A stretch of DNA of 64,000 nucleotides. Origin: an uncultured Aquimarina sp. Its GTDB lineage: Bacteria; Bacteroidota; Bacteroidia; Flavobacteriales; Flavobacteriaceae. Below the pieces are notes generated by a model. It was not told where the DNA came from. It did not search any database and saw only the letters and a program-made list of their open reading frames with translations. The first letter of the stretch is position 1. The number at the start of each line of letters is the position of its first letter. This document shows, piece after piece, positions 17,574 through 25,706 of the stretch. The stretch covers positions 1 through 64,000 of the forward strand of contig NZ_CANLYD010000013.1 of the NCBI RefSeq assembly GCF_947495315.1. The letters run 5' to 3'. The translations under genes were made by a program, and so were the position numbers.

Positions 17574-18128
17574 TTATTTTAGTATTAATTTAATTCCAAC
17601 ACCAAAATAAGGAGTGAACTCTCCAATATCGCTATTGAAGTGATATATCTCTTGGGCCTTAATATTAATCGCTACTGTTGGAATTAAAAATATGTCAGCA
17701 TCTAATCCTGCATATGCACCAAAAACTACATTACTTGTCTCAATGTTCAGCACCTGATTATTTTCTAAAATCTCATCGCCATTATTAATAACTTCGTAAC
17801 CTACAGTTCCTCCTGCACCAAGAGCAAGAGCAAAAGTTCTCTTATTATTCCTAAGAACATCAAAAAAGAACCCCGCATTAAAGGCATACAAATTGACAGG
17901 TATTTTTATATCCTCAAACTCTAATTTTGTAAAATTAGTTTGAATAGCGAATTGTAAATAATCAAATTCATTTACCTTGTAATCAAGCGCAGCTATTCCG
18001 GCAAAACCTCCATCCACGTAACCTCCCGTTAATGACAAAGCAGTTTTATGACTCTGAGCATACATTGAAATTGAAGAAAAAAGAATAAAGACAACTAATA
18101 ATGAGTTAGTACTTAGAAGTTTTTTCAT
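17574..18128 (-). CDS. TraO-like outer membrane beta-barrel protein, orphan
   Basis: 184 residues from ATG 18128. An upstream start at 18260 would add 44 residues before the signal peptide and is unlikely. The signal peptide is MKKLLSTNSLLVVFILFSS...MYAQ. The mature part SLTGGYVDGGFAGIAALDY, the KRTFALALGAGGTVGYEVINNGDEIL stretch and the end FTPYFGVGIKLILK follow the pattern and length of TraO proteins of Bacteroidota conjugative transposons. No other tra gene is present, so it is either a stand-alone relative or a leftover. The next gene on the strand is the Ig-repeat lipoprotein. Confidence 0.65.
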   Translation of the reverse strand: MKKLLSTNSLLVVFILFSSISMYAQSHKTALSLTGGYVDGGFAGIAALDYKVNEFDYLQFAIQTNFTKLEFEDIKIPVNLYAFNAGFFFDVLRNNKRTFALALGAGGTVGYEVINNGDEILENNQVLNIETSNVVFGAYAGLDADIFLIPTVAINIKAQEIYHFNSDIGEFTPYFGVGIKLILK

Positions 18129-18420
18129 AAACTCTATTTTATAATTTTTGATAATATTTATTTTTTTGCATTTTCCCACAAAAACAGCTGCAAAACTAAA
18201 AAACCGAAACGTATTTTGCACTATAAATATTGTGTCTTTGTTGTAACTAAATTCTTTCAAATCACAAAAAAATATAAATATTATTGCTTTTTTGTTAATT
18301 TAACACAACCTCATACAATCACAATAGACTTACAATGAACATAATACATTATTTAACGCGTCTTTAACCCCCATCCTTACACCCTAATCACATTTTTGGA
18401 AACTTGTTTTCAAAAAAAAT

Positions 18421-18612
18421 ACGAAAAAGATTGTTTTATGGTTATTTACCATAATAATTGGGACATCGTCTTTAGCTCAACAAAATGAAGTAAAGATAAC
18501 AGGAGAAATTATCGACGATGAAAACAAAGAACCTTTGGAATACGTTACTGTTTCCTTTATAATCCCAAAAGAAAATAAAACTTTAACTTACTCAATAACA
18601 AACAATAATCAA
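18421..18612 (+). pseudogene. N-terminal remnant of a TonB-dependent receptor, start codon ACG
   Basis: The frame from 18421 reads as a signal peptide (KKIVLWLFTIIIGTSSLAQ) followed by the start of a carboxypeptidase-regulatory-like domain (EVKITGEIIDDENKEPLEYV, then TVSFI). This is the standard beginning of an outer-membrane TonB-dependent receptor. The codon where ATG is expected is ACG, and coding similarity stops after about 64 codons where the frame runs into a terminator hairpin. The simplest reading is a gene that lost both its start and nearly all of its body. The upstream part of the gap, 18129-18420, shows nothing else. Confidence 0.6.
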
Positions 18613-18614
18613 AC

Positions 18615-18651
18615 AAAAAAAAGGGAATCGATTGGCCGATTCCCTTTTTTT
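18615..18651. terminator. Bidirectional terminator
   Basis: AAAAAAGGGAATCG pairs with CGATTCCCTTTTTT around the loop ATTGGC. T runs occur on both strands. It ends the 58-codon minus-strand gene and abuts the receptor remnant on the plus strand. Confidence 0.85.
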
Positions 18652-18673
18652 AATATATAACTAATGCTATTAC

Positions 18674-18850
18674 TTAAGCCTCTTCTCTAGCCTTACGTTT
18701 AGCTTCTTGCTTTAACTTAAAGTTTTCAATAGTAGCTCCAAAAATCCAGTAAGGAACCACAAAGGTTAATAAAAATATCATTAACCAAAATCCTATTGTA
18801 AGGATCGTTAAGAATGCTAAAAAACCAAGGTATTGATCAAATTCGAACAT
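18674..18850 (-). CDS. Small membrane protein, 58 residues
   Basis: A frame from ATG 18850 to TAA gives 58 residues: a short FEFDQYLGFLA start, one long hydrophobic stretch that could span the membrane once or as a hairpin (FLTILTIGFWLMIFLLTFVV), a PYWIFGATIENF segment and a charged tail KQEAKRKAREEA. It is followed by a proper terminator and lies divergent to fumC. It looks like a real conserved-type small protein; no function is known to me. Confidence 0.65.
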   Translation of the reverse strand: MFEFDQYLGFLAFLTILTIGFWLMIFLLTFVVPYWIFGATIENFKLKQEAKRKAREEA

Positions 18851-18999
18851 AACAGTAATCTAATTTCAATTTTTGCCAAAGATAATAACTCTTCCTTTTA
18901 TCTCATAACATAAATATGATTTATTTTTAAAACTAAAACTTTAATACAATTCCCTTTTAAAAAGTACATTCTTTATTCAGAAATAGCTATACAAATTCT

Positions 19000-19007
19000 T
19001 AAATTTG
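19000..19007 (+). promoter_or_regulatory. -7 box (TAAATTTG) of fumC
   Basis: TAAATTTG fits TAnnTTTG. Because it overlaps a possible TTG start at 19005, transcription should begin after that codon, which supports the ATG at 19035 as the true fumC start. Confidence 0.6.
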
Positions 19008-19034
19008 CCCTTCGAAAAACAAATCATCACGGTT

Positions 19035-20432
19035 ATGGAATATAGAATAGAAAAAGATACAATGGGCGAAGTAAAGGTGCCTGCTGATAAACTTTGGGGA
19101 GCTCAGACAGAACGTTCCAGAAACAACTTTAAAATTGGCGCACCATCTTCAATGCCTTTAGAAATAGTATACGGTTTTGCTTATCTTAAAAAAGCTGCTG
19201 CTTTTACCAATTGCGAATTGGGTGTTCTTCCTATTGAAAAGAGAGATCTAATTGCACAAGTATGTGATGAAATTCTAGAAGGAAAACACGATGATCAGTT
19301 TCCATTGGTAATATGGCAAACCGGATCCGGTACACAAAGTAATATGAATGTAAATGAAGTCATTGCGAATCGTGCACATCAATTAGCAGGAAAAACTATT
19401 GGAGAAGGAGAAAAAACTATTCAGCCTAATGATGATGTGAACAAGTCTCAATCTTCTAACGATACATTCCCCACTGGTATGCATATCGCTGCCTACAAAA
19501 AGATTCTTGAAGTTACTATACCTGGTATCACACAACTAAGAGATACATTAAAGAAGAAATCAGAAACTTTTAAAAATGTTGTAAAAATTGGTCGCACACA
19601 TTTTATGGATGCTACTCCGTTAACCATTGGACAAGAGTTATCGGGCTATGTTTCTCAACTGGATCATGGTATTAAAGCTTTAGAAAACACATTACCACAT
19701 TTAGCAGAAATTGCTTTAGGTGGAACCGCGGTTGGAACTGGTTTAAACACGCCTAAAGGATATGCTAAAAGAGTATCAGAATTTATTGCTCAGTTTACAG
19801 GTTTACCATTTATCACTGCAGAAAACAAATTTGAAGCACTAGCAGCTCATGATGCATTTGTGGAAACACATGGAGCATTAAAACAAATAGCAGTTTCCTT
19901 AAATAAAATAGGAAACGATATTAGAATGTTAGCTTCAGGACCAAGAAGTGGAATTGGTGAGCTTATTATTCCTGCTAATGAACCTGGAAGTTCAATTATG
20001 CCTGGAAAAGTAAATCCTACTCAATGTGAAGCATTAACCATGGTTTGTGCCCAAGTATTAGGTAATGATGTCGCTATCAATGTTGGAGGAATGCAAGGAC
20101 ATTTTGAACTAAATGTCTTTAAACCTGTTATGGCAGCAAATCTATTACAGAGTGCTCAGTTAATTGGTGATTCTTGTGTTTCTTTTGATGTACATTGCGC
20201 ACAAGGTATAGAACCAAATCAAGCAAGAATTACAGAGTTGTTGAATAATTCATTGATGCTGGTAACTGCTCTTAATACCAAAATAGGATATTATAAAGCT
20301 GCAGAAATTGCCAACACAGCGCATAAAAACGGAACTACGCTAAAGCAAGAAGCAGTAGCCCTAGGTTATGTTACTGAAGAAGAGTTTGATCAATGGGTTA
20401 AACCAGAAGATATGGTTGGAGCTCTTAAATAA
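19035..20432 (+). CDS. fumC: Class II fumarate hydratase
   Basis: 465 residues from ATG 19035, the usual class II length. An in-frame TTG at 19005 is rejected because the -7 box lies over it. The enzyme interconverts fumarate and malate in the TCA cycle without an iron-sulfur cluster. Visible features are WQTGSGTQSNMNVNEVIANR, the VNKSQSSNDTFPTGMH active-site region, GRTHFMDATPLTIGQE and the superfamily signature GSSIMPGKVNPTQCE. It is monocistronic, with a strong terminator 27 bases downstream. Confidence 0.96.
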   Translation: MEYRIEKDTMGEVKVPADKLWGAQTERSRNNFKIGAPSSMPLEIVYGFAYLKKAAAFTNCELGVLPIEKRDLIAQVCDEILEGKHDDQFPLVIWQTGSGTQSNMNVNEVIANRAHQLAGKTIGEGEKTIQPNDDVNKSQSSNDTFPTGMHIAAYKKILEVTIPGITQLRDTLKKKSETFKNVVKIGRTHFMDATPLTIGQELSGYVSQLDHGIKALENTLPHLAEIALGGTAVGTGLNTPKGYAKRVSEFIAQFTGLPFITAENKFEALAAHDAFVETHGALKQIAVSLNKIGNDIRMLASGPRSGIGELIIPANEPGSSIMPGKVNPTQCEALTMVCAQVLGNDVAINVGGMQGHFELNVFKPVMAANLLQSAQLIGDSCVSFDVHCAQGIEPNQARITELLNNSLMLVTALNTKIGYYKAAEIANTAHKNGTTLKQEAVALGYVTEEEFDQWVKPEDMVGALK

Positions 20433-20458
20433 AGACAGTAATACCTTTTATACCAAAT

Positions 20459-20490
20459 AAAAAACCGGATGCACGAGCATCCGGTTTTTT
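20459..20490. terminator. Bidirectional terminator of fumC and of the small-peptide unit
   Basis: AAAAAACCGGATGC and GCATCCGGTTTTTT form a 14-bp perfect stem with an ACGA loop. It gives T6 on both strands, so it can also stop the minus-strand transcript carrying the two 28-codon genes. Confidence 0.9.
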
Positions 20491-20512
20491 GTCCCCACTA
20501 TTATAACTAACT

Positions 20513-20538
20513 ATTAGAATTTCCCCCAAAATTCTAAT
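20513..20538 (-). ncRNA. Hairpin with G5 loop after small gene 1
   Basis: On the minus strand, ATTAGAATTT pairs with AAATTCTAAT around TGGGGG. It starts 31 bases after the stop of the 28-codon gene at 20569 and has no T tract, so it is not a plain terminator. A similar hairpin with a G4 loop follows the paralogous gene. Confidence 0.45.
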
Positions 20539-20568
20539 ATGTTGTATCTTCCAATTTACAATTACATC

Positions 20569-20655
20569 CTATCTATGTATCGCGTGGCTACATGCACTTG
20601 GAAGTTCTCTTAAAAATTCTCTTATAAATTTGAAATTAATGCGAAATGATTTCAT
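20569..20655 (-). CDS. 28-residue peptide, paralogue 1
   Basis: The frame from ATG 20655 to TAG has 28 codons: MKSFRINFKFIREFLREL then PSACSHAIHR. It is the same length as the gene at 20781 and shares INF(K/R)FI..FL.ELP.A.SHAIHR with it. Of the aligned codons, seven differ only silently (ata/att, cca/cct, gca/gct, agc/agt, gcg/gct, cat/cac and the stop), and others are conservative (K/R, E/D). This pattern indicates selection on the protein. The middle would form a cationic amphipathic helix; the SHAIHR tail is invariant. I do not recognise the family. Confidence 0.6.
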   Translation of the reverse strand: MKSFRINFKFIREFLRELPSACSHAIHR

Positions 20656-20728
20656 AATATCGTTGTGTAAAGTTTTTGAATAGTCTTTGATTTTTATTTA
20701 ATATAAAAGTAATTGCTTTTGTAATCAT

Positions 20729-20758
20729 ATGAAATACGTGAAAACCCCTGTATTTCAT
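20729..20758 (-). ncRNA. Hairpin with G4 loop after small gene 2
   Basis: On the minus strand, ATGAAATAC and GTATTTCAT (9 bp, perfect) enclose AGGGGTTTTCAC. It starts 22 bases after the stop of the 28-codon gene at 20781. Its place and G-rich loop match the hairpin following the other paralogue. Confidence 0.45.
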
Positions 20759-20780
20759 CTTTCCTCTTTGTCTTTAGCTA

Positions 20781-20867
20781 TTATCTGTGTATAGCGTGAC
20801 TACTAGCTTTAGGAAGTTCTTGTAAAAAATCTAAAATAAAACGGAAATTAATGCCTAGTAAGTTCAT
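20781..20867 (-). CDS. 28-residue peptide, paralogue 2
   Basis: ATG 20867 to TAA gives 28 codons: MNLLGINFRFILDFLQEL then PKASSHAIHR. This is the promoter-proximal copy of the tandem pair. The sequence before both ATGs is also related (TTTACACA about 11-14 bases upstream), so the duplicated unit includes the leader. It stands about 45 bases behind a predicted transcription start. Possible roles include a membrane-active or signalling peptide, or a type I toxin-like product; none is shown by the sequence. Confidence 0.6.
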   Translation of the reverse strand: MNLLGINFRFILDFLQELPKASSHAIHR

Positions 20868-20920
20868 AATGATAGTATGTGTAAAAATGGTTTGTAAATC
20901 TTTTATTAATATCTCTGGCA

Positions 20921-20951
20921 CAAATATACTTCAGGAATACACATCGCACAA
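20921..20951 (-). promoter_or_regulatory. Full Bacteroidota promoter of the small-peptide unit
   Basis: On the minus strand, TTG (20951-20949), 20 bases and TATATTTG (20928-20921) give the best match in the window to the -33 TTG / -7 TAnnTTTG promoter. Transcription would start near 20914 and read both 28-codon genes towards the terminator at 20459. The rest of this 720-base gap, 20952-21152, shows nothing else I can support. Confidence 0.7.
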
Positions 20952-21152
20952 TGGGGGAAAACACCCGAAATGACTAGTGGGATATCCCCTTTTATCAACC
21001 AAGATTCTTAAAAACAACACTTTACACCAATAATTAATTAATAAAAAGAAGAGTTTTATAACAAGATTTGATCTTAATTATTACTATTAATATAAATATG
21101 GAAGGTATATCATTATCTTTAATACCCACACTCATAAGTTATATCGATTTAT

Positions 21153-22385
21153 ATGAAGAAACTATTCTTTGCGATTTTTCCGTTAGCACTATTAATTAGC
21201 TGCAATATTGATCTTACATCCAAGGATAACAAAGAAAACTCGGTACACTCGATCGATAGCATCAATTTTATTAGTCAACGTCATTTACACAATCAGAAAT
21301 TTGAAGCTCTTAATTTTAAAACTGAAGTGCAATGGGATAGTCTAAATACTATTTCTCCTAAAAAAGTACTTCACAAAAAAGGAAAAGTTCATCCTGATAT
21401 TCGCACATTTGGTTGGCATATCTATTCTAACGGTTCTTCCTATAAAAATTATAATTTCTCTATGCTATGGGGGCTCTCGTATTTTTCATATGCTTTGCAA
21501 CCAAAAACAGGAAGTTATAAAAGTATTTATCAATGGAAAACGACTTCTTTAATAGACAGTGCTAAAACAAAAGGTTGCAAAGTTTTTTTTTCTGTTTCTA
21601 ATTTTGGAAGTAAAAACAATACTATTTTCCTAAGAAATCAAAAAGCTCAGAAGACACTAATAGATAGTATATCCAGTTTATTAGCATTAAGATCCGCAGA
21701 CGGAATAAATATTGATTTTGAAGGAGTTTCAAAAAAAGACAAAGAATACTTTACCAAATTTATCATTGAGATTTCGAAAAGCCTAAAACAAGATAACCCT
21801 AACTATATGGTTTCTCTATGTCTTTACGCCATTGACTGGAACGATATTTTCGATATAAACGCCATTGATTCATATATAGATTTTTATACTTTGATGGGAT
21901 ATGATTATTACGGAAGCTTTAGTAAAACCACTGGACCTGTAACACCTTTTAAAAAAAGCAAGAAATTTGGAAATGGTCTGGAAACATCAGTCGATCACTA
22001 CAAGAATAAAGGTATCCAGCTCAACAAACTAATTGTTGGATTACCTTATTATGGAGCAGAGTGGTATACTAAAAACCCTGAAATAGGTACAATAGTGACA
22101 AAATTCAAATCCCATCCTCCTTATAAATCAATAAGGCAATTATATATTGATTCATTAAAAACACCCATACAATTTGACCCCAAAAGTGCTTCCAGTTATA
22201 TAATTATCAAAGACGGTAATAAAGCATATAGACAGCTATTCTTTGAGGACGTACAATCACTATCTATTAAGTATGATTGGATAAAAAATAATAAGATCGG
22301 AGGTGTAGGAATTTGGGCGCTGGGATATGATGATGGTTATTCTGAGTTTTGGGATTTGCTAACTGAGAAATTTTCGCAGGAATAA
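21153..22385 (+). CDS. GH18-fold lipoprotein, chitinase/YaaH-like
   Basis: 410 residues. The lipobox is MKKLFFAIFPLALLISC. A GH18 TIM barrel follows: the strand GCKVFFSVSNFGS, then ADGINIDFEGVSKKD, which carries the catalytic motif as DGxNxDxE (Asn in place of the usual second Asp, as in YaaH-type GH18 enzymes), then FYTLMGYDYYGSFS, LIVGLPYYGAEW and the closing GIWALGYDDG. It would act on beta-1,4 GlcNAc polymers such as chitin or peptidoglycan at the cell surface. An AraC regulator gene starts 34 bases downstream. Confidence 0.85.
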   Translation: MKKLFFAIFPLALLISCNIDLTSKDNKENSVHSIDSINFISQRHLHNQKFEALNFKTEVQWDSLNTISPKKVLHKKGKVHPDIRTFGWHIYSNGSSYKNYNFSMLWGLSYFSYALQPKTGSYKSIYQWKTTSLIDSAKTKGCKVFFSVSNFGSKNNTIFLRNQKAQKTLIDSISSLLALRSADGINIDFEGVSKKDKEYFTKFIIEISKSLKQDNPNYMVSLCLYAIDWNDIFDINAIDSYIDFYTLMGYDYYGSFSKTTGPVTPFKKSKKFGNGLETSVDHYKNKGIQLNKLIVGLPYYGAEWYTKNPEIGTIVTKFKSHPPYKSIRQLYIDSLKTPIQFDPKSASSYIIIKDGNKAYRQLFFEDVQSLSIKYDWIKNNKIGGVGIWALGYDDGYSEFWDLLTEKFSQE

Positions 22386-22419
22386 AATACACTACGTTAC
22401 ATAGAAATACACATACAAA

Positions 22420-23133
22420 ATGAAAATATATGATTTTGATATACAAAATGGAATTTACCGTTTTGAGTTTGAAGGTTTGAATACTGAGATTCATTCTCAC
22501 CCTGCTGTAGAAATCATAACTGCAATAGAAGGAACTTTTGATCTAAACATCAACCAACAAACCACTACAAATTTGGTTTTTGCAATTATAGACTCCAACA
22601 TTAAGCATAAGGTATCTTCGCAACATTGTATTTCTAAAATTTTAATGATCGAAAGTAACAATCCTACACTTACTGAATTTTTAAGAAACTTGAACATCAC
22701 ACTACTAAATGGATGTTTCTTAAAAAAAGAGTTTAGTGACAAACATATTCTTATTAAAGAAATAGAAATATTCGCTAAAGAAAACAATCTTAAAGAACCA
22801 ACAGATAAAAGAATTAAACAATGTCTTTCTATTATAGAAAATGATGAAATTGAATATGTTACTCTTATTAACTCTTTAACTTCAAAAGTATTTCTATCCG
22901 AAAGTAGACTTTCACATCTCTTCAAAGAACAAATAGGGGTTTCTATAAAAAAATATCTAGTATGGAATAATCTACGAAAAGCTATTCATCAGTATTTAGG
23001 AGAAAACAAGAACTTAACAGAGATATCAATTGAAAATGGTTTTTTCGATCAGGCACACCTAAGCAATTCTTTTAAAAATGTTTTGGGAGTACCTCCATCA
23101 AAAGCGTACAATAGCAGAACCATACAATTTTAA
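22420..23133 (+). CDS. AraC-family transcriptional regulator
   Basis: 237 residues. An N-terminal cupin-like sensor (HSHPAVEIITAIEGTFDLNI) is followed by an AraC HTH domain in the last 100 residues, with SESRLSHLFKEQIGVSIKKY and the second helix-turn-helix FFDQAHLSNSFKNVLGVPPS. It directly follows the GH18 gene, so it may control that gene or the acetyltransferase gene after it. The effector is unknown. Confidence 0.9.
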   Translation: MKIYDFDIQNGIYRFEFEGLNTEIHSHPAVEIITAIEGTFDLNINQQTTTNLVFAIIDSNIKHKVSSQHCISKILMIESNNPTLTEFLRNLNITLLNGCFLKKEFSDKHILIKEIEIFAKENNLKEPTDKRIKQCLSIIENDEIEYVTLINSLTSKVFLSESRLSHLFKEQIGVSIKKYLVWNNLRKAIHQYLGENKNLTEISIENGFFDQAHLSNSFKNVLGVPPSKAYNSRTIQF

Positions 23134-23148
23134 GAGGTTATACAAGAT

Positions 23149-23156
23149 TATATTTG
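23149..23156 (+). promoter_or_regulatory. -7 box (TATATTTG) before a GNAT gene
   Basis: TATATTTG fits TAnnTTTG and lies 19 bases before the GNAT ATG. No -33 TTG is visible at normal spacing. Confidence 0.45.
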
Positions 23157-23175
23157 ACTTTTAAAATGAAAAAAA

Positions 23176-23643
23176 ATGAGTATAGAAATACGAAAGGTCA
23201 AAAAAGAAGATATAATTTACCTAAAAGAAGTACTAGACTCGAGTGAGTTATTTCCATCACACTTGCTTGACGATATGATTAGTAACTATTTTAGTGATGC
23301 GTCTTCAACCGATATTTGGTTTACCTCTATTTACCAGGAAAAACTAGTATCAATAGGATATTGTGCACCAGAGAGACTTACTGAAGGAACTTATAATCTT
23401 TATGCAATTGCTGTTCACAAAGATTACCAAGGAAAAGGTATAGGCAAACAAATGATGGATTACATTGAAAACCTTTTACAAGAGAATGGTCATCGAATTT
23501 TGATTGTAGAAACATCAGGTAAGCTAGAATTCGAGTTAACTAGAGAATTTTATCATAAATGTAATTACAGAAAGCAAGCCGTAATCCCTGAGTTTTATAA
23601 TAAAGATGACGACAAAATTGTATTTTGGAAGAAACTACAATAG
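23176..23643 (+). CDS. GNAT-family N-acetyltransferase
   Basis: 155 residues with a complete GNAT fold: VKKEDIIYLKEVL at the start, NLYAIAVHKDYQGKGIGKQM carrying the acetyl-CoA loop (Q-x-x-G-x-G/A type) and ELTREFYHKCNYRKQA near the end. The substrate is unknown. It has its own promoter box and is followed by a terminator. Confidence 0.88.
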   Translation: MSIEIRKVKKEDIIYLKEVLDSSELFPSHLLDDMISNYFSDASSTDIWFTSIYQEKLVSIGYCAPERLTEGTYNLYAIAVHKDYQGKGIGKQMMDYIENLLQENGHRILIVETSGKLEFELTREFYHKCNYRKQAVIPEFYNKDDDKIVFWKKLQ

Positions 23644-23675
23644 AAAAATAAGTGGATCAACTTATTATAGAAACT

Positions 23676-23710
23676 AAAAAAAGCACAACCTAAATTTGTT
23701 GTGCTTTCTT
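23676..23710. terminator. Bidirectional terminator
   Basis: AAAAAGCACAAC pairs with GTTGTGCTTTCTT around CTAAATTT, with A/T tracts on both flanks. It sits between the convergent GNAT and Cys/Met-metabolism genes. Confidence 0.75.
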
Positions 23711-23729
23711 CAGTTAACTGCTAATTATT

Positions 23730-25013
23730 TTAAACCGTTTCCATTTCCAATGTACTAGGAACTTCTACTTTTTCTAAAGCTTGCTCTAAATCCCAAATCA
23801 GATCTTTAGCACTTTCTACTCCAATGGATAATCTTACCAATTGATCTGTAATATTCATTTGCTGTTGCTGTGCTTCATCTACGCCAGCGTGTGTCATAGT
23901 TTTAGGATGTTCTGACAAGCTTTCTGTTCCTCCTAAACTTACTGCCAGTTTCATTAACTTAAGATTATTAAGGAACATAAATGCCTCTTTTTCTCCTCCA
24001 ACAATATCAAAGGAAACCATTGCTCCTGGCGCGGAACATTGCTTTTTATAAATAGCATATGCTTCTGTTCTTTCTTTCAATAATCCCAAATAATATACTT
24101 TTTCAACTTTAGGGTGTTTATTCAAATAATCAGCAACAATCTGAGCATTCTGAGTTTGCTGATCCATACGTACTTTTAAAGTTTCTAAACTTCTAAGCAA
24201 TAACCACGCTGTATGAGGACTTACCATATTACCTAAAAATGTACGTAAGGTTTTTACACGTACCATTAATTCAGCGTTTCCTAATACTGCTCCAGCAATT
24301 AAATCACTATGGCCTCCAATATATTTTGTGGCAGAATATAAAACAAGATCTGCACCGCATTGTAATGGATGTTGCCATAATGGTCCCATATAGGTGTTAT
24401 CAACAGCCACTAACGTTTTTCTTTCTTCTGTACTATATTTAGCAGCAATCTGACTAAACTTTTCGATGTCAACAATATCATTTGTTGGATTCGCAGGGGT
24501 TTCTAAATAAATCATGGCCAGTTTATCAGCCTTACCAGAAGTTTTAATCATCTCCTCCACTTCCTCCATACTCTGGTTAGGCATCACACCTATTGTATCT
24601 ACTCCAATTTTATCTAAAAAATGGTGAATAAAATGATCAGTTCCTCCATATACAGGATTACTATATACTAATAGATCACCAGGCTTAAGGAACTCTAATA
24701 ATACTGTACTAATTGCAGACATTCCACTCTCGAATACTGCACAATCATCTGCTTTATCCCAAAGACATAATCTGTTTTCTAAAATCTCTAGGTTAGGGTT
24801 ATTGATTCTACTATAAATTAATCCCAATTCTTCTTTTTCTGACTTTTCGCGTAGACCATATGCCAATTCAAAAAAGGCTTTTCCTTCTTCGGCTGTTTTA
24901 AAAACAAAAGTCGAAGTCTGAAATATTGGACATTTTATGGCTCCTTCTGATAACTCAGGTTTATAACCGTAGGTCATCATTAAACTCTCTGGATTAAAAT
25001 TGTGATCTTTCAT
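23730..25013 (-). CDS. Cys/Met-metabolism PLP enzyme, methionine gamma-lyase/cystathionine gamma-lyase type
   Basis: 427 residues. PLP motifs are the YSRINNPNLEILENRL phosphate-binding region, VFESGMSAISTVLLEFL, the VAVDNTYMGPLWQHPL loop and the Schiff-base Lys in LYSATKYIGGHSD. The C-terminal LAVSLGGTESLSEHP is typical of the family. It would break C-S bonds of methionine or cystathionine by gamma-elimination, or catalyse gamma-replacement. The divergent Lrp/AsnC gene supports amino-acid catabolism, so methionine gamma-lyase is the preferred reading. The exact substrate is uncertain. Confidence 0.85.
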   Translation of the reverse strand: MKDHNFNPESLMMTYGYKPELSEGAIKCPIFQTSTFVFKTAEEGKAFFELAYGLREKSEKEELGLIYSRINNPNLEILENRLCLWDKADDCAVFESGMSAISTVLLEFLKPGDLLVYSNPVYGGTDHFIHHFLDKIGVDTIGVMPNQSMEEVEEMIKTSGKADKLAMIYLETPANPTNDIVDIEKFSQIAAKYSTEERKTLVAVDNTYMGPLWQHPLQCGADLVLYSATKYIGGHSDLIAGAVLGNAELMVRVKTLRTFLGNMVSPHTAWLLLRSLETLKVRMDQQTQNAQIVADYLNKHPKVEKVYYLGLLKERTEAYAIYKKQCSAPGAMVSFDIVGGEKEAFMFLNNLKLMKLAVSLGGTESLSEHPKTMTHAGVDEAQQQQMNITDQLVRLSIGVESAKDLIWDLEQALEKVEVPSTLEMETV

Positions 25014-25181
25014 CTGTTAGATATTGTATTGTTAGAAATAATTTCGGTTCTGTTTCCTCTCTCTTGAGAAAAACTAGTATTTAGTGCAGTATAAAATTAC
25101 ATCCAAAAGAATTAAAAACCATATTTATATATTAATTTAGAATCAATAATACAATAATGATTAATTAAAAGAATTTTATTC

Positions 25182-25189
25182 TATTTTTG
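25182..25189 (+). promoter_or_regulatory. -7 box (TATTTTTG) of the Lrp gene
   Basis: TATTTTTG fits TAnnTTTG, 32 bases before the Lrp ATG, in the 208-base divergent region shared with the Cys/Met enzyme gene. Confidence 0.5.
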
Positions 25190-25221
25190 ATATATCAGCA
25201 GAATTCAAAGAGAAAAATATT

Positions 25222-25677
25222 ATGGATAAAACAGATCGCTCCATCCTTAATTTATTACAAAAAGATGGTAAAATAACTATCAAAGAGATTGCAGAGCGTT
25301 TGGGTCTTACCACTACTCCAATTTTTGAACGGGTTAAGAAATTGGAACGTGAAGGATACATTAAATCCTATAAAGCTATTTTAGATAGAAAAAAAGCAGG
25401 ATTACAGCTCATGGTTTTTTGTAATGTTACTTTAAACCTTCACCAAACGGATTATCTAAAAAAATTCGAAAAAGATATTCAGCAATTTCCCGAGGTGGTT
25501 GAATGTTATCATGTAGCTGGTATGTTTGATTATTTAATTAAGATATATGCTGAGGATATGGAGAGTTACCAGCATTTTCTTTCTAACAAACTGGCTTCAC
25601 TAGAAAATATTTCTAAAGTACAAAGTTCGTTTGTAATGACGGAAGTAAAAGATTTTTCGTTTTTACCAATTCCATAG
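25222..25677 (+). CDS. Lrp/AsnC-family transcriptional regulator
   Basis: 151 residues. An N-terminal HTH (TDRSILNLLQKDGKITIKEI, then LTTTPIFERVKKLEREGYI) is followed by the RAM ligand-binding domain (VVECYHVAGMFDYLIKIYA). Such proteins sense amino acids and often control the divergent gene, here the Cys/Met gamma-lyase. That pairing is inferred from position only. Confidence 0.92.
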   Translation: MDKTDRSILNLLQKDGKITIKEIAERLGLTTTPIFERVKKLEREGYIKSYKAILDRKKAGLQLMVFCNVTLNLHQTDYLKKFEKDIQQFPEVVECYHVAGMFDYLIKIYAEDMESYQHFLSNKLASLENISKVQSSFVMTEVKDFSFLPIP

Positions 25678-25706
25678 AGAATTATATTTTGGCTTCATGA
25701 AAAATA

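Noticed and set aside
18129..18260. 44-residue N-terminal extension of the TraO-like protein
   Set aside because: It would place a hydrophobic stretch before the true signal peptide; ATG 18128 gives a normal TraO length.
21117..21215. 33-codon plus-strand frame overlapping the GH18 start
   Set aside because: It overlaps the signal peptide of the GH18 lipoprotein in another frame and shows no start signal or repeat partner.
22497..22925. 142-codon minus-strand frame inside the AraC gene
   Set aside because: It overlaps fully a gene with clear AraC motifs; no family features.
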